In this document: positions 55,095 through 63,900 of the stretch, piece by piece | Position numbering within the stretch: position 1 is the first letter of the stretch | Layout of the letters: each line of letters opens with the position of its first letter | NCBI RefSeq assembly: GCF_010747415.1 | Contig: NZ_JAAGNZ010000001.1 | Coordinates: 2,604,001-2,668,000 of the forward strand | DNA: 64,000 bases | DNA from: Spirosoma agri | Lineage (GTDB): Bacteria; Bacteroidota; Bacteroidia; Cytophagales; Spirosomataceae | Direction: 5' to 3' | The notes under the pieces: generated by a model | Told to the model about the DNA's origin: nothing | What the model saw: only the letters and a program-made list of their open reading frames with translations | Database searches by the model: none | Made by a program: the position numbers and the translations under genes

Positions 55095-56261
55095 CTACTG
55101 GGCTGATACGCCGATGGAACCGAGCAGTAAATTCCATTTCACATCTTCCTGACCATTTCGGATCATGTGGTAACGCTCTAGTTTGACGCGAACGTTCTTT
55201 TGCGTTACGTCACTGTAATAGGTGTTGCTCCCTCTGCCCACAAAGGTTTGCTGGGCGGTGATGACCCCGTAGTAATTACCGTCAGCCGCCTGAGATAGCT
55301 CCTTCAAATACTGAATCTCCGTCCACTCGATGGTCGTAGAGCTGTAGGGGAGGAGCTTCAGGTTATTCAGGTATGTACGGATTGGATACCGTCGCGCACC
55401 GGCCCGGTTGCTGGATGTAACCTCTATCGTAGCTGCTGGCATGAACAACGATGCCGCCTGATCGATGGCCTGATTCCGGTCGTTGGAAGACAGTGACTTA
55501 TTGGTGATGATGTTCAGGTACGAAGAAAATTCTTCTACTTTGTCCAGCGCTTTCTTACGGTACTGCTGATAGTCGTCAGCGCTTAAAATTAATTTGCTTA
55601 CCGGAGTCGGCGAGGTTGTTACGACAGCTGGCTGAGGACTACTGGCGGTGGCCTGATCTACGTTGGGTTGAGGAACGGGTGCAGGCGTAGGGGCTTTGAC
55701 CTGCGGCTGGGCAGCGACTGGCTGTGTAGTAGCTGTGTTGATTAGTTCTTTTACCCCCACCAGTAGCGGAGTGGCTTCGGACGCATCCCTGATCAAGTTA
55801 TGACGACCATCACTGTGGAAGATTGCAATTAGCTCCCCTTTGGAGATCGATGCTGATTTGCCATCGCTCCTCAGGTAATTGACTACGGCGTCATTTTCGT
55901 AGGAAATTTTTCCCGGAATAACCTCGAATGGAACCGCTCGTAGCAGATAGTCTTTATCCTTCCAGACAGTCGTCGTTAAAAACGTTTGTAATTCCTGTTT
56001 AGCCAGGGCCAGGTCAGGGTTGAGCTTATCGATAAGCAGAAAATTGCCTTTCACAAAGGCGACCAATACATTCGTTCGCTGAAAACTATGGGTATTAAGT
56101 TTGTCCGACTGCTGTACCGTGAAGGTGATACGGTCGTCCGTCAGGTCGGTAATCCGGGCGTTGTCAAGCCGGTTGCCATTGGCGGTGTAAATAGCATCCT
56201 GCGCGTACAGGGCCGATGTCAAACCAAGAAAAAGAAAGAGAGCGGGTATAGTTTTCTTCAT
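55095..56261 (-). CDS. Secreted protein of the surface operon, unknown
   Basis: 388 residues from ATG 56259-56261 (a TTG five codons upstream is unlikely). Signal peptide (LFLFLGLTSALYAQ). Residues 20-160 match a common, unnamed Bacteroidota pattern DAIYTANGNRLDNARI...FTVQQ. A low-complexity Pro/Ala/Thr linker (about 180-230) follows. The C-terminal half (SSYLNIITNKSLSSNDR ... YLNNLKLLPYSSTTIEW) parallels the first domain of the 432-residue protein. It ends 12 bases before the OmpA gene. Confidence 0.78.
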   Translation of the reverse strand: MKKTIPALFLFLGLTSALYAQDAIYTANGNRLDNARITDLTDDRITFTVQQSDKLNTHSFQRTNVLVAFVKGNFLLIDKLNPDLALAKQELQTFLTTTVWKDKDYLLRAVPFEVIPGKISYENDAVVNYLRSDGKSASISKGELIAIFHSDGRHNLIRDASEATPLLVGVKELINTATTQPVAAQPQVKAPTPAPVPQPNVDQATASSPQPAVVTTSPTPVSKLILSADDYQQYRKKALDKVEEFSSYLNIITNKSLSSNDRNQAIDQAASLFMPAATIEVTSSNRAGARRYPIRTYLNNLKLLPYSSTTIEWTEIQYLKELSQAADGNYYGVITAQQTFVGRGSNTYYSDVTQKNVRVKLERYHMIRNGQEDVKWNLLLGSIGVSAQ

Positions 56262-56279
56262 AGAGTAGATAGTCAATGA

Positions 56280-57106
56280 CTAACGCATTGTTTTAACAAG
56301 TTGATGAGTGGCGTCGGTGATGAATGATTCGAGTTCGTCCTGGTCCAGCTCCTGATAGGCTTTGTTACTCAATCGTCGCTGTTCCGTTTTCTCACCGGGT
56401 TTGAGCCAGGGATTACTGACAAATACACCTCGCGCCCCTGCTTTTTTGTACAGGCCCCGGCATCCGTCCAGGCAGGGCGTGTAATGAATTTTGTAAGAGC
56501 CAACGATCTCATTGGTTTTTACGTGCACCAGTTTAAACTCGACGGATGCACCCCGCATATCACGGTAGTCGCTGATAAGTCGCTGTTGATCATCTGATTC
56601 GGTGTGCAGACATTAGTTGTGTAACCAACCGGATTATCCAGCCGAACGAGTTCGAGAATCAGGTCGGTATCGGTCAGGGAACTGATTTTCGAGTATGCAA
56701 CACTTTGATTGGCATCGAGTACCTGATTGAACAGGCCACGATCCCGAACGCTGAACCCTTCCTTGAACAGCTGCTTCTCAATGGCGTTATACAGTGCCGT
56801 TTCATCATACTGCGATTCGGCATAATGCACTTTCGCCGAAGCCCGTCCGTTACCCGCTTGTCTGGCAATAACTGGATTGATGACGTCTGATTGGTGATTG
56901 GCAGTTCCCTGCGTGTTCGTCACGCCTTTTCGCGTGTTGGGTACACGCAGGACAATCCGGGGAGATTTCTTGACCAGCATAATTTCGGTCAGCACATCGC
57001 CAGAAGTCAATTCGGGTGGTTTCTGGGAAAAAGGTACTACTGCTTTTTGGCTGCAACCGATCAAAAAGAGTGTAAGAAGTACTAAAGAGGGGTAGAGTTT
57101 ACTCAT
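56280..57106 (-). pseudogene. Lipoprotein gene broken by a frameshift
   Basis: The first part (57106 to about 56612) codes for a lipoprotein: signal ending FLIGC (Cys at 18), then KSPRIVLRVPN, YNAIEKQLFKEGFSVRDRGLF and TDLILELVRLDNPVGY. It then runs into an unrelated tail and stops at 56519. The -1 frame from about 56612 to 56280 continues naturally with LISDYRDMRGASVEFKLV and PCLDGCRG. Together they would give a protein of about 270 residues. The break lies near 56600-56615. No slippery heptamer is seen, so it is either a real mutation or a base error. First gene of the surface operon. Confidence 0.7.
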
Positions 57107-57795
57107 TTAACCGGATTAAAAAATGATCGATTGCGGGAAGGATAAATAGGACTATACTACGATAACTCTACTGGTAAACTAGTAAAGCGTAGCCATTCAT
57201 TTTGTTCAAATTGTTCGCTTTTGTGTTGAAAAATAGTTGAGCATAGTTACAAAGCTAGCGATAAATATTACCTATTTGTAAGTAGGTTCTGCTATCGTTA
57301 GATAATTAGGCGAACATTTACTTTTCGGTGTATACATAAGCTTACAAACATACAGTATACCGTTTCCGGAGACGTTCATATTTGGGACAGTTTATAGTCA
57401 ATTGGGGACTAGAAGCATTAAAAGGGCTCGTTTAACGTAATACTAACTCCGTTTAGGTCGATAAACAGCTTTGACTCATTTACGAGTTAGCAGATAGGTA
57501 ATCCACACGATAAACGGTAATGTCAATCAAGGGCTAGATAGATTACACGCTCTTAAAACGTCGGACAGGTAGTGGCTACATCAAGCCTGGGGTGAGGTCA
57601 GACAGGTTGAAAAATGGTTCGTTTACCTTGACTCCGTACCACACGGCTATTTTGCACATATACAAGAACGAATACACTGAAAATTCCGCTGGAATTCCTG
57701 TTACGGGCGACTCCGTTCTATCAATAGCTGAAGAAGCTTGACCAGATGACCAGGGTTCTTCCCGAAACGTATTTACGTGAGGAGAGGCAAAATAC
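57107..57795. other. Empty 689-base region upstream of the surface operon
   Basis: AT-rich region between the surface operon start and the TetR stop. It must hold the operon promoter on the minus strand. Short T- and A-rich tracts occur but no box pair fits the Bacteroidetes consensus well. No gene, RNA or clear repeat is recognised. Confidence 0.45.
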
Positions 57796-58461
57796 TTACC
57801 AATTACTTACTCTTGAGTTAGTATGCCCGGTGTCTGTCTGCACACCTGGCGAGTCGATCGAGAATTGGCTCATTGCCTTGCAAATAATTTTGACTGCATC
57901 TTCAACACGCTGCCAACCCTCGTTGCTGCGTAAATCGATGCCAATCATTGGCCGTTCGTTTTGGGCCTGTACCATTAAGAAGGACAAACCGCCTAAAACC
58001 ACTGCCGAAAGGGCCTTGTAATCACACCCTTTCACAAACGTAAGCTGATCAACTAGTCGCGTTAATTCTTCATCTTGCGCTTTGCTTACAATGTCGGAGA
58101 GCGGATCGTCGTTCAACGCTGCTTTAAGCAATTGTCTGTTTGCGCGAGATTGACGAAACTGACGAAACAGTTGTATTGATTGATTTGACCAGGTAGTTGC
58201 CAGGTCAGTTGGCTGGGCTGGTCGAATCTGTTCAAGCTGGGCTGGTGTGTAGTTCGGATACAGCAGTCCCATCCGAATATAATGGTCTAAAAGGCCATCC
58301 ATACTCCCAAAGTAGCGGTATACCAGTACTTTGCTAACATTGGCTTTTTGGGCAACCTGATTGATCCCAACTCCTTCGATTCCTCCTTCAATTAATAGCT
58401 GCTCAAGAGCATTAATGATTTCCTGAGTAGTGCGGGCTCGGTTACGTACTTGCTTTACCAT
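57796..58461 (-). CDS. TetR/AcrR-family transcriptional regulator
   Basis: 221 residues. N-terminal HTH (TQEIINALEQLLIEGG ... INQVAQKANVSKVLVYRYFG, residues 12-52) and a helical ligand domain. It represses a nearby gene in most cases; no intact divergent gene exists here because the region upstream holds only decayed frames. It may therefore regulate itself, the surface operon, or a lost neighbour. Confidence 0.88.
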   Translation of the reverse strand: MVKQVRNRARTTQEIINALEQLLIEGGIEGVGINQVAQKANVSKVLVYRYFGSMDGLLDHYIRMGLLYPNYTPAQLEQIRPAQPTDLATTWSNQSIQLFRQFRQSRANRQLLKAALNDDPLSDIVSKAQDEELTRLVDQLTFVKGCDYKALSAVVLGGLSFLMVQAQNERPMIGIDLRSNEGWQRVEDAVKIICKAMSQFSIDSPGVQTDTGHTNSRVSNW

Positions 58462-58550
58462 AAGTAGGTGTGAATAAAAATGGTAACCACTCTGACAAAC
58501 GTGACAGTTAACTTTATAGTAACGAATGTAATAAACAGGTTATAGAGTAT

Positions 58551-58571
58551 ACTGAAAATTTATTATTCAGT
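58551..58571. promoter_or_regulatory. Candidate TetR operator
   Basis: ACTGAA (58551-58556) and TTCAGT (58566-58571) form an inverted repeat extending with mismatches (8 of 10 bases). It lies 90 bases upstream of the tetR start in AT-rich DNA. Short arms make chance occurrence possible. Confidence 0.25.
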
Positions 58572-58759
58572 GTAATTGTATATGGAGAAGTATGTATTAT
58601 CTAAAAAAGTATATTCTTGTTTACCGTTTATTCAGAAGTTTGTCTCTAAGAATTAGAATTACCTGACAGTATTAAGCTGTCTGAGAAAAGGAAGCAACTG
58701 GGCCGAGCGCAATTAAGCTGCGAAAGAGATAGTGCTACGAAAGATCGCTTACTCTGAAG

Positions 58760-59267
58760 ATGGAAACTCTTTTGTTTAGTCTAAAAGGTAGTTCAATGTC
58801 TCACGTCAACAAGAGTGGGTCGGGTCGTTTTGAGCAGGGCGACCTGTGCTGGACGACCTTAATAACTACCTTGATGATCGACCTGACCAACTTTCACCAG
58901 GTAGCCGACATTGTGAAAGATATACCGACCTTACTCAGAGGGTGAATTGTCGAGCCGGTCAGCCGGTGCGGCACGTATGGCTGGTGGTCCTTTTATTGGT
59001 GGTTAACCAAAGAGGATGAGGCACCCGTCGAACGGCTAAAAACCGTACTGATAAAACGCAGAAGCTTACGGAGCAAGGACAACGTAGTATAACAGAAAGA
59101 GGCTGAACTGAAGGAGCTGAAAGCGACCCCATTAGCCGTACTCAATCGGTGCGGTAGTCAACCCGCTTTGGCAGCCAGCCAATCATGAATACCAGGCTCA
59201 ACCAGCCCATTAGCAGGAGTTGAAGCAACAACTGGATTCTTTACAGCGAGCTATGACTGACTGGTAA
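58760..59267 (+). pseudogene. Decayed ORF with three in-frame stops
   Basis: One frame from ATG 58760 gives 61 codons, then continues past TGA (58943), TAA (59090) and TGA (59186) with protein-like sequence: YGWWSFYWWLTKEDEAP, RLKTVLIKRR and QKEAELKELKATPLAV. After about 59150 the coding look moves to another frame (QELKQQLDSLQRAMTDW, stop 59265). The original may have had two membrane helices and a coiled coil. No family identified. Confidence 0.45.
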
Positions 59268-59325
59268 AAGCCGGGTAGGGGAACCTACGTTGGTGCGGGT
59301 GCCGGTTAGGCTGACGTGTTGAAGG

Positions 59326-59549
59326 ATGGCCGGTCGCTACGATGATCGCCAACGGAAACCTCCGGGCGTGACGTTGGCTGTTGTGGCCATTATTTTACTG
59401 CTTTCCTGTGGTCTGGTCAGTTAAGGAACAGCTGTCTGAAGGCGCACCTGGATGAGTTGCGGGTTGCACGGAGTAGCGTGCCGAACTATGAACAGGAAAC
59501 GGTAACCAGTATGGATAACGTACGGGACACCGTTACCAATCCGCTCTAG
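59326..59549 (+). pseudogene. Decayed small lipoprotein or membrane protein
   Basis: ATG 59326 opens 32 codons (RYDDRQRKPPGVTLAVVAII, then LLLSCGL) ending at TAA 59422. The -1 frame from 59418 continues 43 codons (HLDELRVARSSVPNYEQE ... DNVRDTVTNPL) to TAG 59547. A single lost base would explain the split. Restored length would be about 74 residues with one membrane helix. No family recognised. Confidence 0.4.
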
Positions 59550-59822
59550 CGCGTTCTACAACTCTGCTAATTCTTCCGCTTTTCAGAGTGGGTTTGTCCC
59601 AATTAAGCGAACATCAAGATGAATCACATCTAATGTTCGGTCAACTGGAACAAACCTACCTAAGATCACCCTCCGATGTTGTCCAAAAACGCTGGCCAAA
59701 CCGGAGCGAACCAATCAACAAGCGGCTAAAGATGGTGTGGATAGATTGTTTCATCAATTATGGAGATATCCTAATATGATTCAACAACTCGACAAAAGTA
59801 TTGGGCTTATTGCTTACGTGCC

Positions 59823-59845
59823 ATACCGCGAATGCGGTATTTTTT
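59823..59845 (+). terminator. Intrinsic terminator upstream of the kinase gene
   Basis: ATACCGC (59823-59829), loop GAAT, GCGGTAT (59834-59840), then six Ts (59840-59845). A textbook plus-strand terminator. It lies 58 bases before the kinase ATG, so it either ends the decayed upstream gene or acts as a leader attenuator. Confidence 0.75.
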
Positions 59846-59902
59846 ACTACAATCTTTTCCATTTTATTTGTTATCAGTCATTATCAGGAACGTATCTCGA
59901 TC

Positions 59903-62056
59903 ATGAGCATAAGGAGAATAATTCTATTGATTAGCTTGCTGATTTGCAGCAGGTCTGACTTAGTTGCTCAAACACTACCAACCTTCGTACTGGATCGTCG
60001 GGCAGATCAGGTATATATGGATAGTCTGTCCCAATTAGCCTGGCAGCACTATAGTTTTTTTCAGAAAGCGCCATCAACTCCACGTAACGATACCCTCCGG
60101 TTTGAGTCGCTCCTTTACCTGGGCAATTTGTTTAAATGGTGGCACGGACGATATGATAGTACGCTCTTTTTCGCTGATCAATTGACCAAACAGGCTCAGA
60201 TCAAAAAGAATCTGAAGTTTAGCGTACTGGGGATATTATTATCTGAAAGCTATTACCACAGTATAAAACAAAACTACCTGCAAGCTCTTCACCTAAACTT
60301 TCAGGCTAAAGACTTACTACAGAACGCTAAACAAGAGTTGATGCTGATGTGGCGGGTTGATATGAACTTAGGCGAGCTATATGGATTGGCAGGAGATTCC
60401 CAGCGGGCGATTCAGTTTCTGCTAAATGCTCAGGAAGGAATTAGGAAAGGGAGTGGGTTGAACGTACAGACTACAATTAAAAATCAGGCGTTTATCGAAC
60501 AGAAAATTGGCGCTATTTATAAGCAACTTGGTAACTTTCCGTTAAGCGAACAGTATTACTTAACGGCTAAGACAATCGTAGAAAGAGGCCAGTCTAAAAC
60601 CTCACAAGCTTACGTATATGACGATTTAGGTGAACTTTATCTCTTGTCTAAGCAATACAACCTGGCTCTTTTCTACGCCAAGAAAGCAGAAGAAATCTGG
60701 GATCGGATCAAACCAGTCGGTCAGTCAAACAGCTGGGGAACGTTAGCTTGTGTCTATTATGGACTAGGTGATTACGAGCGTGCCCTCATGTACGCTCAGA
60801 AGGTAGTTCAGCTAAAAAGGCCCACTGTATATGTGCAGGAACAGGCCTATCAAACCCTGTATCAGCTTTTCGAACAAAAGCATGACTGGGCAACCAGTAC
60901 CCAATATTATAAAAAGTACATTATCGCTCGGGATAGCATTGCATTTATTCAACGAAAAAATGAGTTAGCCTCCTTACAAAAAAAGGCTGAACTGAATCAG
61001 CTTCAACTGCAAACCCAACAGGACCAACGGCTACAGGCCGAGCGATTGTTGACGCTTCAAAAACAATCAGAACTCGACAAGTTACAGGCTAGATTCAGAA
61101 CAAAAACGCTACTTGAAACGGCAACGTTGAGTGACCAGCAACGTCGGTTTGAGCGGGAGCAAGCGGACGCCTTACTTAAGGAGCAACGAGCAACTCAACG
61201 CTTAGACAAGCAAGCGTTTGATCAGCAAGTGTTGCAGCAGGAGAGCCGAATGCAGAAAAATTGGCTATTTTTTATTTCCATCTTTTCAGTTTTAATAATT
61301 GGACTATTGATTCTGTTACTTTACTCAGTTCAGTTGAGAAGACGAAAAGTTGAAGCGACTTTACAACTCGCCACCGAGCGTAAAGAAGCTGATCGCCGAC
61401 TCATTCAGACGCAGGAACTGGAACGCCAGCGAATGGCAGCTGATCTTCACGACGATCTGGGTGGAACAATAGCTATCCTGCGTCGTCGGTTGTTAGACTT
61501 GCGTCAGCACATGGGCGAACCCCACATTATACAAGAATTTGACGCGCTTCAGCCGCTAATTCAGAGGAGCAGTGCCGACCTCAGACGGATAGCGCATAAT
61601 CTGATGCCTCCTGAATTTGCTCGCATCGGTCTTACTCATGCTTTGGAACAGCTCATACACAGCCAGCCATCACAGCCCACTCATTTTACTTTTTTTTCGT
61701 CCAGTGTTCAACGTAAGTTCTCCGTAGAGACGGAATTAAATATTTATCGGATCGTATCCGAACTAATTCAGAACATCAATAAGCATGCTGAAGCCCAACG
61801 TGCGGCTGTTCAAATGCTGTATCACGAGACTTACTTGAGTGTAACTGTTGAGGACGACGGACTAGGCAGTCACGTTACGAAGTTAACGCCGGAATACACG
61901 GGAATTGGCTTGAAAACTATTAGCTTGAGGGCCAATTATATTGGTGCAAGTTTACGGAAGGATGCCAGCCAAGCCGGCACACTGTTCGTACTGGATGTGC
62001 CCTACTCGTCAAATTATGAGCCCGGTTGGAAATCAAACTCGTATTCTTCTGGTTGA
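59903..62056 (+). CDS. TPR-containing sensor histidine kinase
   Basis: 717 residues from ATG 59903, which starts a clear signal peptide (RRIILLISLLICSRSDLVAQ); the longer frame adds 34 residues through the terminator. Periplasmic TPR repeats (about 50-380) and a coiled coil (about 385-450) precede one membrane helix (LFFISIFSVLIIGLLILLLY, about 453-472). The DHp domain is HisKA_3 type with the phospho-His in AADLHDDLGGT (about 516). A HATPase_c domain ends the protein (NINKHAEAQRAAV; VEDDGLGSH; GIGLKTISLRA). It pairs with the overlapping response-regulator gene. Confidence 0.93.
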   Translation: MSIRRIILLISLLICSRSDLVAQTLPTFVLDRRADQVYMDSLSQLAWQHYSFFQKAPSTPRNDTLRFESLLYLGNLFKWWHGRYDSTLFFADQLTKQAQIKKNLKFSVLGILLSESYYHSIKQNYLQALHLNFQAKDLLQNAKQELMLMWRVDMNLGELYGLAGDSQRAIQFLLNAQEGIRKGSGLNVQTTIKNQAFIEQKIGAIYKQLGNFPLSEQYYLTAKTIVERGQSKTSQAYVYDDLGELYLLSKQYNLALFYAKKAEEIWDRIKPVGQSNSWGTLACVYYGLGDYERALMYAQKVVQLKRPTVYVQEQAYQTLYQLFEQKHDWATSTQYYKKYIIARDSIAFIQRKNELASLQKKAELNQLQLQTQQDQRLQAERLLTLQKQSELDKLQARFRTKTLLETATLSDQQRRFEREQADALLKEQRATQRLDKQAFDQQVLQQESRMQKNWLFFISIFSVLIIGLLILLLYSVQLRRRKVEATLQLATERKEADRRLIQTQELERQRMAADLHDDLGGTIAILRRRLLDLRQHMGEPHIIQEFDALQPLIQRSSADLRRIAHNLMPPEFARIGLTHALEQLIHSQPSQPTHFTFFSSSVQRKFSVETELNIYRIVSELIQNINKHAEAQRAAVQMLYHETYLSVTVEDDGLGSHVTKLTPEYTGIGLKTISLRANYIGASLRKDASQAGTLFVLDVPYSSNYEPGWKSNSYSSG

Positions 62057-62663
62057 CGATCATCGACTGTTCAACGATGGACTAAAAAGTTTACTCAATG
62101 AGCAAGCTGATCTTACCGTTTGCGGGCAGGTATACCAGGCCAGTGACGTAATACCGACGATTCACTCGATCAGACCTCAACTTCTGCTACTGGATTTGAA
62201 TCTGCAAGGCATAAACGGTATTGACTTAGGTAAAACCGTAATCAGCACCTTTCCAGACATTAAGATTTTATTGCTAACGATGTATAATCAGCCAAAACTG
62301 CTGGAGGAAACCCAGCGTGCTGGTTTACATGGCTATTTACTCAAAGATTCTTCGACTAATGATTTGCTGAGAGGTATTCGGTCTGTGCTCGCCGGGTACA
62401 ATCATTTTGATCCTCTGATTGCTCAGCCAACTGCACCACCGACTGATCCGTTTGGTGATGATTTTGCCCGGCGACTCACCCTTACCTTTCGAGAGGTAGA
62501 AATCATTGGTCTGATACGGGAAGGATTTAGTAATGAGCAGATCGCCGATCGTATACATTTAAGTATAGAGACGGTGAAAACGCATCGTAAAAACATCCAT
62601 TTTAAGTTAGGTATCTCGAAAGCAACCGATCTGGTCCGGTTTGCCGTTCAAAACGGTCTTTGA
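62016..62663 (+). CDS. LuxR/NarL-family response regulator
   Basis: 215 residues. Receiver domain with acidic pair VDDH (13-16), phospho-acceptor D60 (LLLLDLNLQG) and LKDSS (switch Lys). The C-terminal GerE/LuxR HTH (LTFREVEIIGLIREGFSNEQ; VKTHRKNIHFKLGI) is complete. ATG 62016 lies inside the kinase gene: the two overlap by 41 bases in different frames, so they are tightly coupled. It should be phosphorylated by the kinase and control unknown targets. Confidence 0.93.
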   Translation: MSPVGNQTRILLVDDHRLFNDGLKSLLNEQADLTVCGQVYQASDVIPTIHSIRPQLLLLDLNLQGINGIDLGKTVISTFPDIKILLLTMYNQPKLLEETQRAGLHGYLLKDSSTNDLLRGIRSVLAGYNHFDPLIAQPTAPPTDPFGDDFARRLTLTFREVEIIGLIREGFSNEQIADRIHLSIETVKTHRKNIHFKLGISKATDLVRFAVQNGL

Positions 62664-62765
62664 TCGTGAAGCGTTTAATTGAAACAAATGCTTCCGAAGA
62701 TGTAGTCTGGATGGGTGTTAGCGAGTTACCCTTGCTTTTTAAATGCTATTCGTTGTAACGTTACC

Positions 62766-62975
62766 TGCATACTGGATAGCTACCACTTGGGCAGGCTCAA
62801 TTTGGATCAGGATGCTGTTCATTTCAACGTCAATCGCAAGACAGTGCGGAATTGGGTTAATAAAGTAGAGCAAGAAGCTAAAACAAACAGACAAACGGTC
62901 TCGAAACAAACTAATCTGTCACCTACTTCACAGAAAACAGCACTCACTTGCTCTCCATCTTGGTTTCACCAATGA
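62766..62975 (+). pseudogene. Helix-turn-helix fragment, possibly transposase-derived
   Basis: The frame contains LDSYHLGRLNLDQDAVHF and NVNRKTVRNWVNKV, which resemble an HTH DNA-binding unit of the kind found in transposases and phage regulators. It has no good start and ends at 62975 after low-similarity sequence. It overlaps the 3' end of the adenylyltransferase relic, suggesting a recombination junction. Confidence 0.3.
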
Positions 62976-63210
62976 CCATCTGATCGGGTAGCTGGGTAAT
63001 GACGGTTTCCCCAAGGGCGTCAATCCACTGGTGATTCTTGGTGAAATCGTCTAGTGCCTTGACCACGTAAACGACGTCAAAATCTTGATATTCATTCTTG
63101 AAGATTGTAGAATTAGCCCTCGAGCCGTTGAGTAGCACAGCCCTAATTCGCTCTTCGTTTCGGGCAAAGTCAAGCAAGAGTGATTTTATTTGGGCTTCGC
63201 TTCTCATCAT
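62944..63210 (-). pseudogene. Truncated aminoglycoside 6-adenylyltransferase (ANT(6)-like)
   Basis: 88 codons from ATG 63208-63210. RSEAQIKSLLLDFARNEERI, VLLNGSRANSTIF and YQDFDVVYVVKALDDF match the N-terminal nucleotidyltransferase part of AadE-type enzymes, including the GSR and DFD motifs; the family is about 280-290 residues. The frame stops soon after QLPDQMVIGET, losing the rest of the catalytic domain and the C-terminal domain. It cannot be a functional resistance enzyme as it stands. An earlier ATG at 63288 adds 26 residues without similarity. Confidence 0.65.
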
Positions 63211-63450
63211 CGGCAGTAGTTCAACTAGGTATAAACCGTCTTTTTGAACGCCCAAATCAATAAGCAGATGAAGATTCTGTCGTCTCATATAGGAGCCTTT
63301 ATGTGAGAAAACAAGGGTAGAAGATCAGGAACGACCATTGCGACCTTATTACGCTGTTCGCGAGTAAACGGTCGTTTATATCGTATCAAAAGAGATTATC
63401 AAGAACGAGAACTCGCCTATAACCGAATGTAGACCACTTGCTTTTGACTT

Positions 63451-63846
63451 TCAGGAAGGACTTGCATTGACATTGATAGCTCCACTGCGTACGGCCTCCC
63501 GATGAAGTAGGCCCCACTGACTCAACGCTTGGACAACATTTTCGAGCGTAAAACTATAAGGTGTCAGCTCATACTCAATCACGACGGGATAACTGGCAAT
63601 CACATTGCGCTTGATGAAGCCATTTAATTCTAGTTCTTTCAGCTCATTCGAAAGGATCTTAGCCGAAATACCAAGAACGCAACGCTGAAGCTCATTGAAC
63701 CGTTTAGCCCCATCGTACAGCGCAATGACGATGGGTAGTTTCCACTTGCCACCTATTGCGTAAAGCGCATCACCGACGGCACTGATGTCGCCAATACAAT
63801 CGGGCAGTTCTGCCGCATTGACCAAAAACTTTTGATTTTTCTCCAT
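63451..63846 (-). CDS. HxlR-family transcriptional regulator
   Basis: 131 residues from ATG 63844-63846; a TTG seven codons upstream is unlikely. Winged HTH typical of HxlR: DALYAIGGKWKLPIVIALYD, RFNELQRCVLGISAKILSNE and YPVVIEYELTPYS. Members sense aldehydes, quinones or redox changes and usually control a divergent gene. That gene would lie beyond the right edge. A strong palindrome lies just upstream. Confidence 0.9.
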   Translation of the reverse strand: MEKNQKFLVNAAELPDCIGDISAVGDALYAIGGKWKLPIVIALYDGAKRFNELQRCVLGISAKILSNELKELELNGFIKRNVIASYPVVIEYELTPYSFTLENVVQALSQWGLLHREAVRSGAINVNASPS

Positions 63847-63867
63847 CAGGGTACTCTTAGATAGCAA

Positions 63868-63900
63868 CTAACGTTTGGGTAATTGCTTACCAAACGTTAG
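63868..63900. promoter_or_regulatory. Candidate HxlR operator palindrome
   Basis: CTAACGTTTGG (63868-63878) and CCAAACGTTAG (63890-63900) are perfect 11-base arms. The inner bases extend the symmetry to 14 pairs with one extra G. It is 22 bases before the hxlR ATG, in a divergent promoter position. Confidence 0.6.

Noticed and set aside
56590..56620. Programmed -1 frameshifting in the lipoprotein gene
   Set aside because: No slippery heptamer and no downstream stem-loop are visible at the crossover; mutation or base error is simpler.
57746..58021. 91-codon frame antisense to the TetR gene
   Set aside because: Shadow of the regulator; its best-looking part is the complement of conserved TetR codons.
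59588..59779. 63-codon plus-strand frame before the kinase gene
   Set aside because: No recognisable features and it lies in a region full of decayed sequence.
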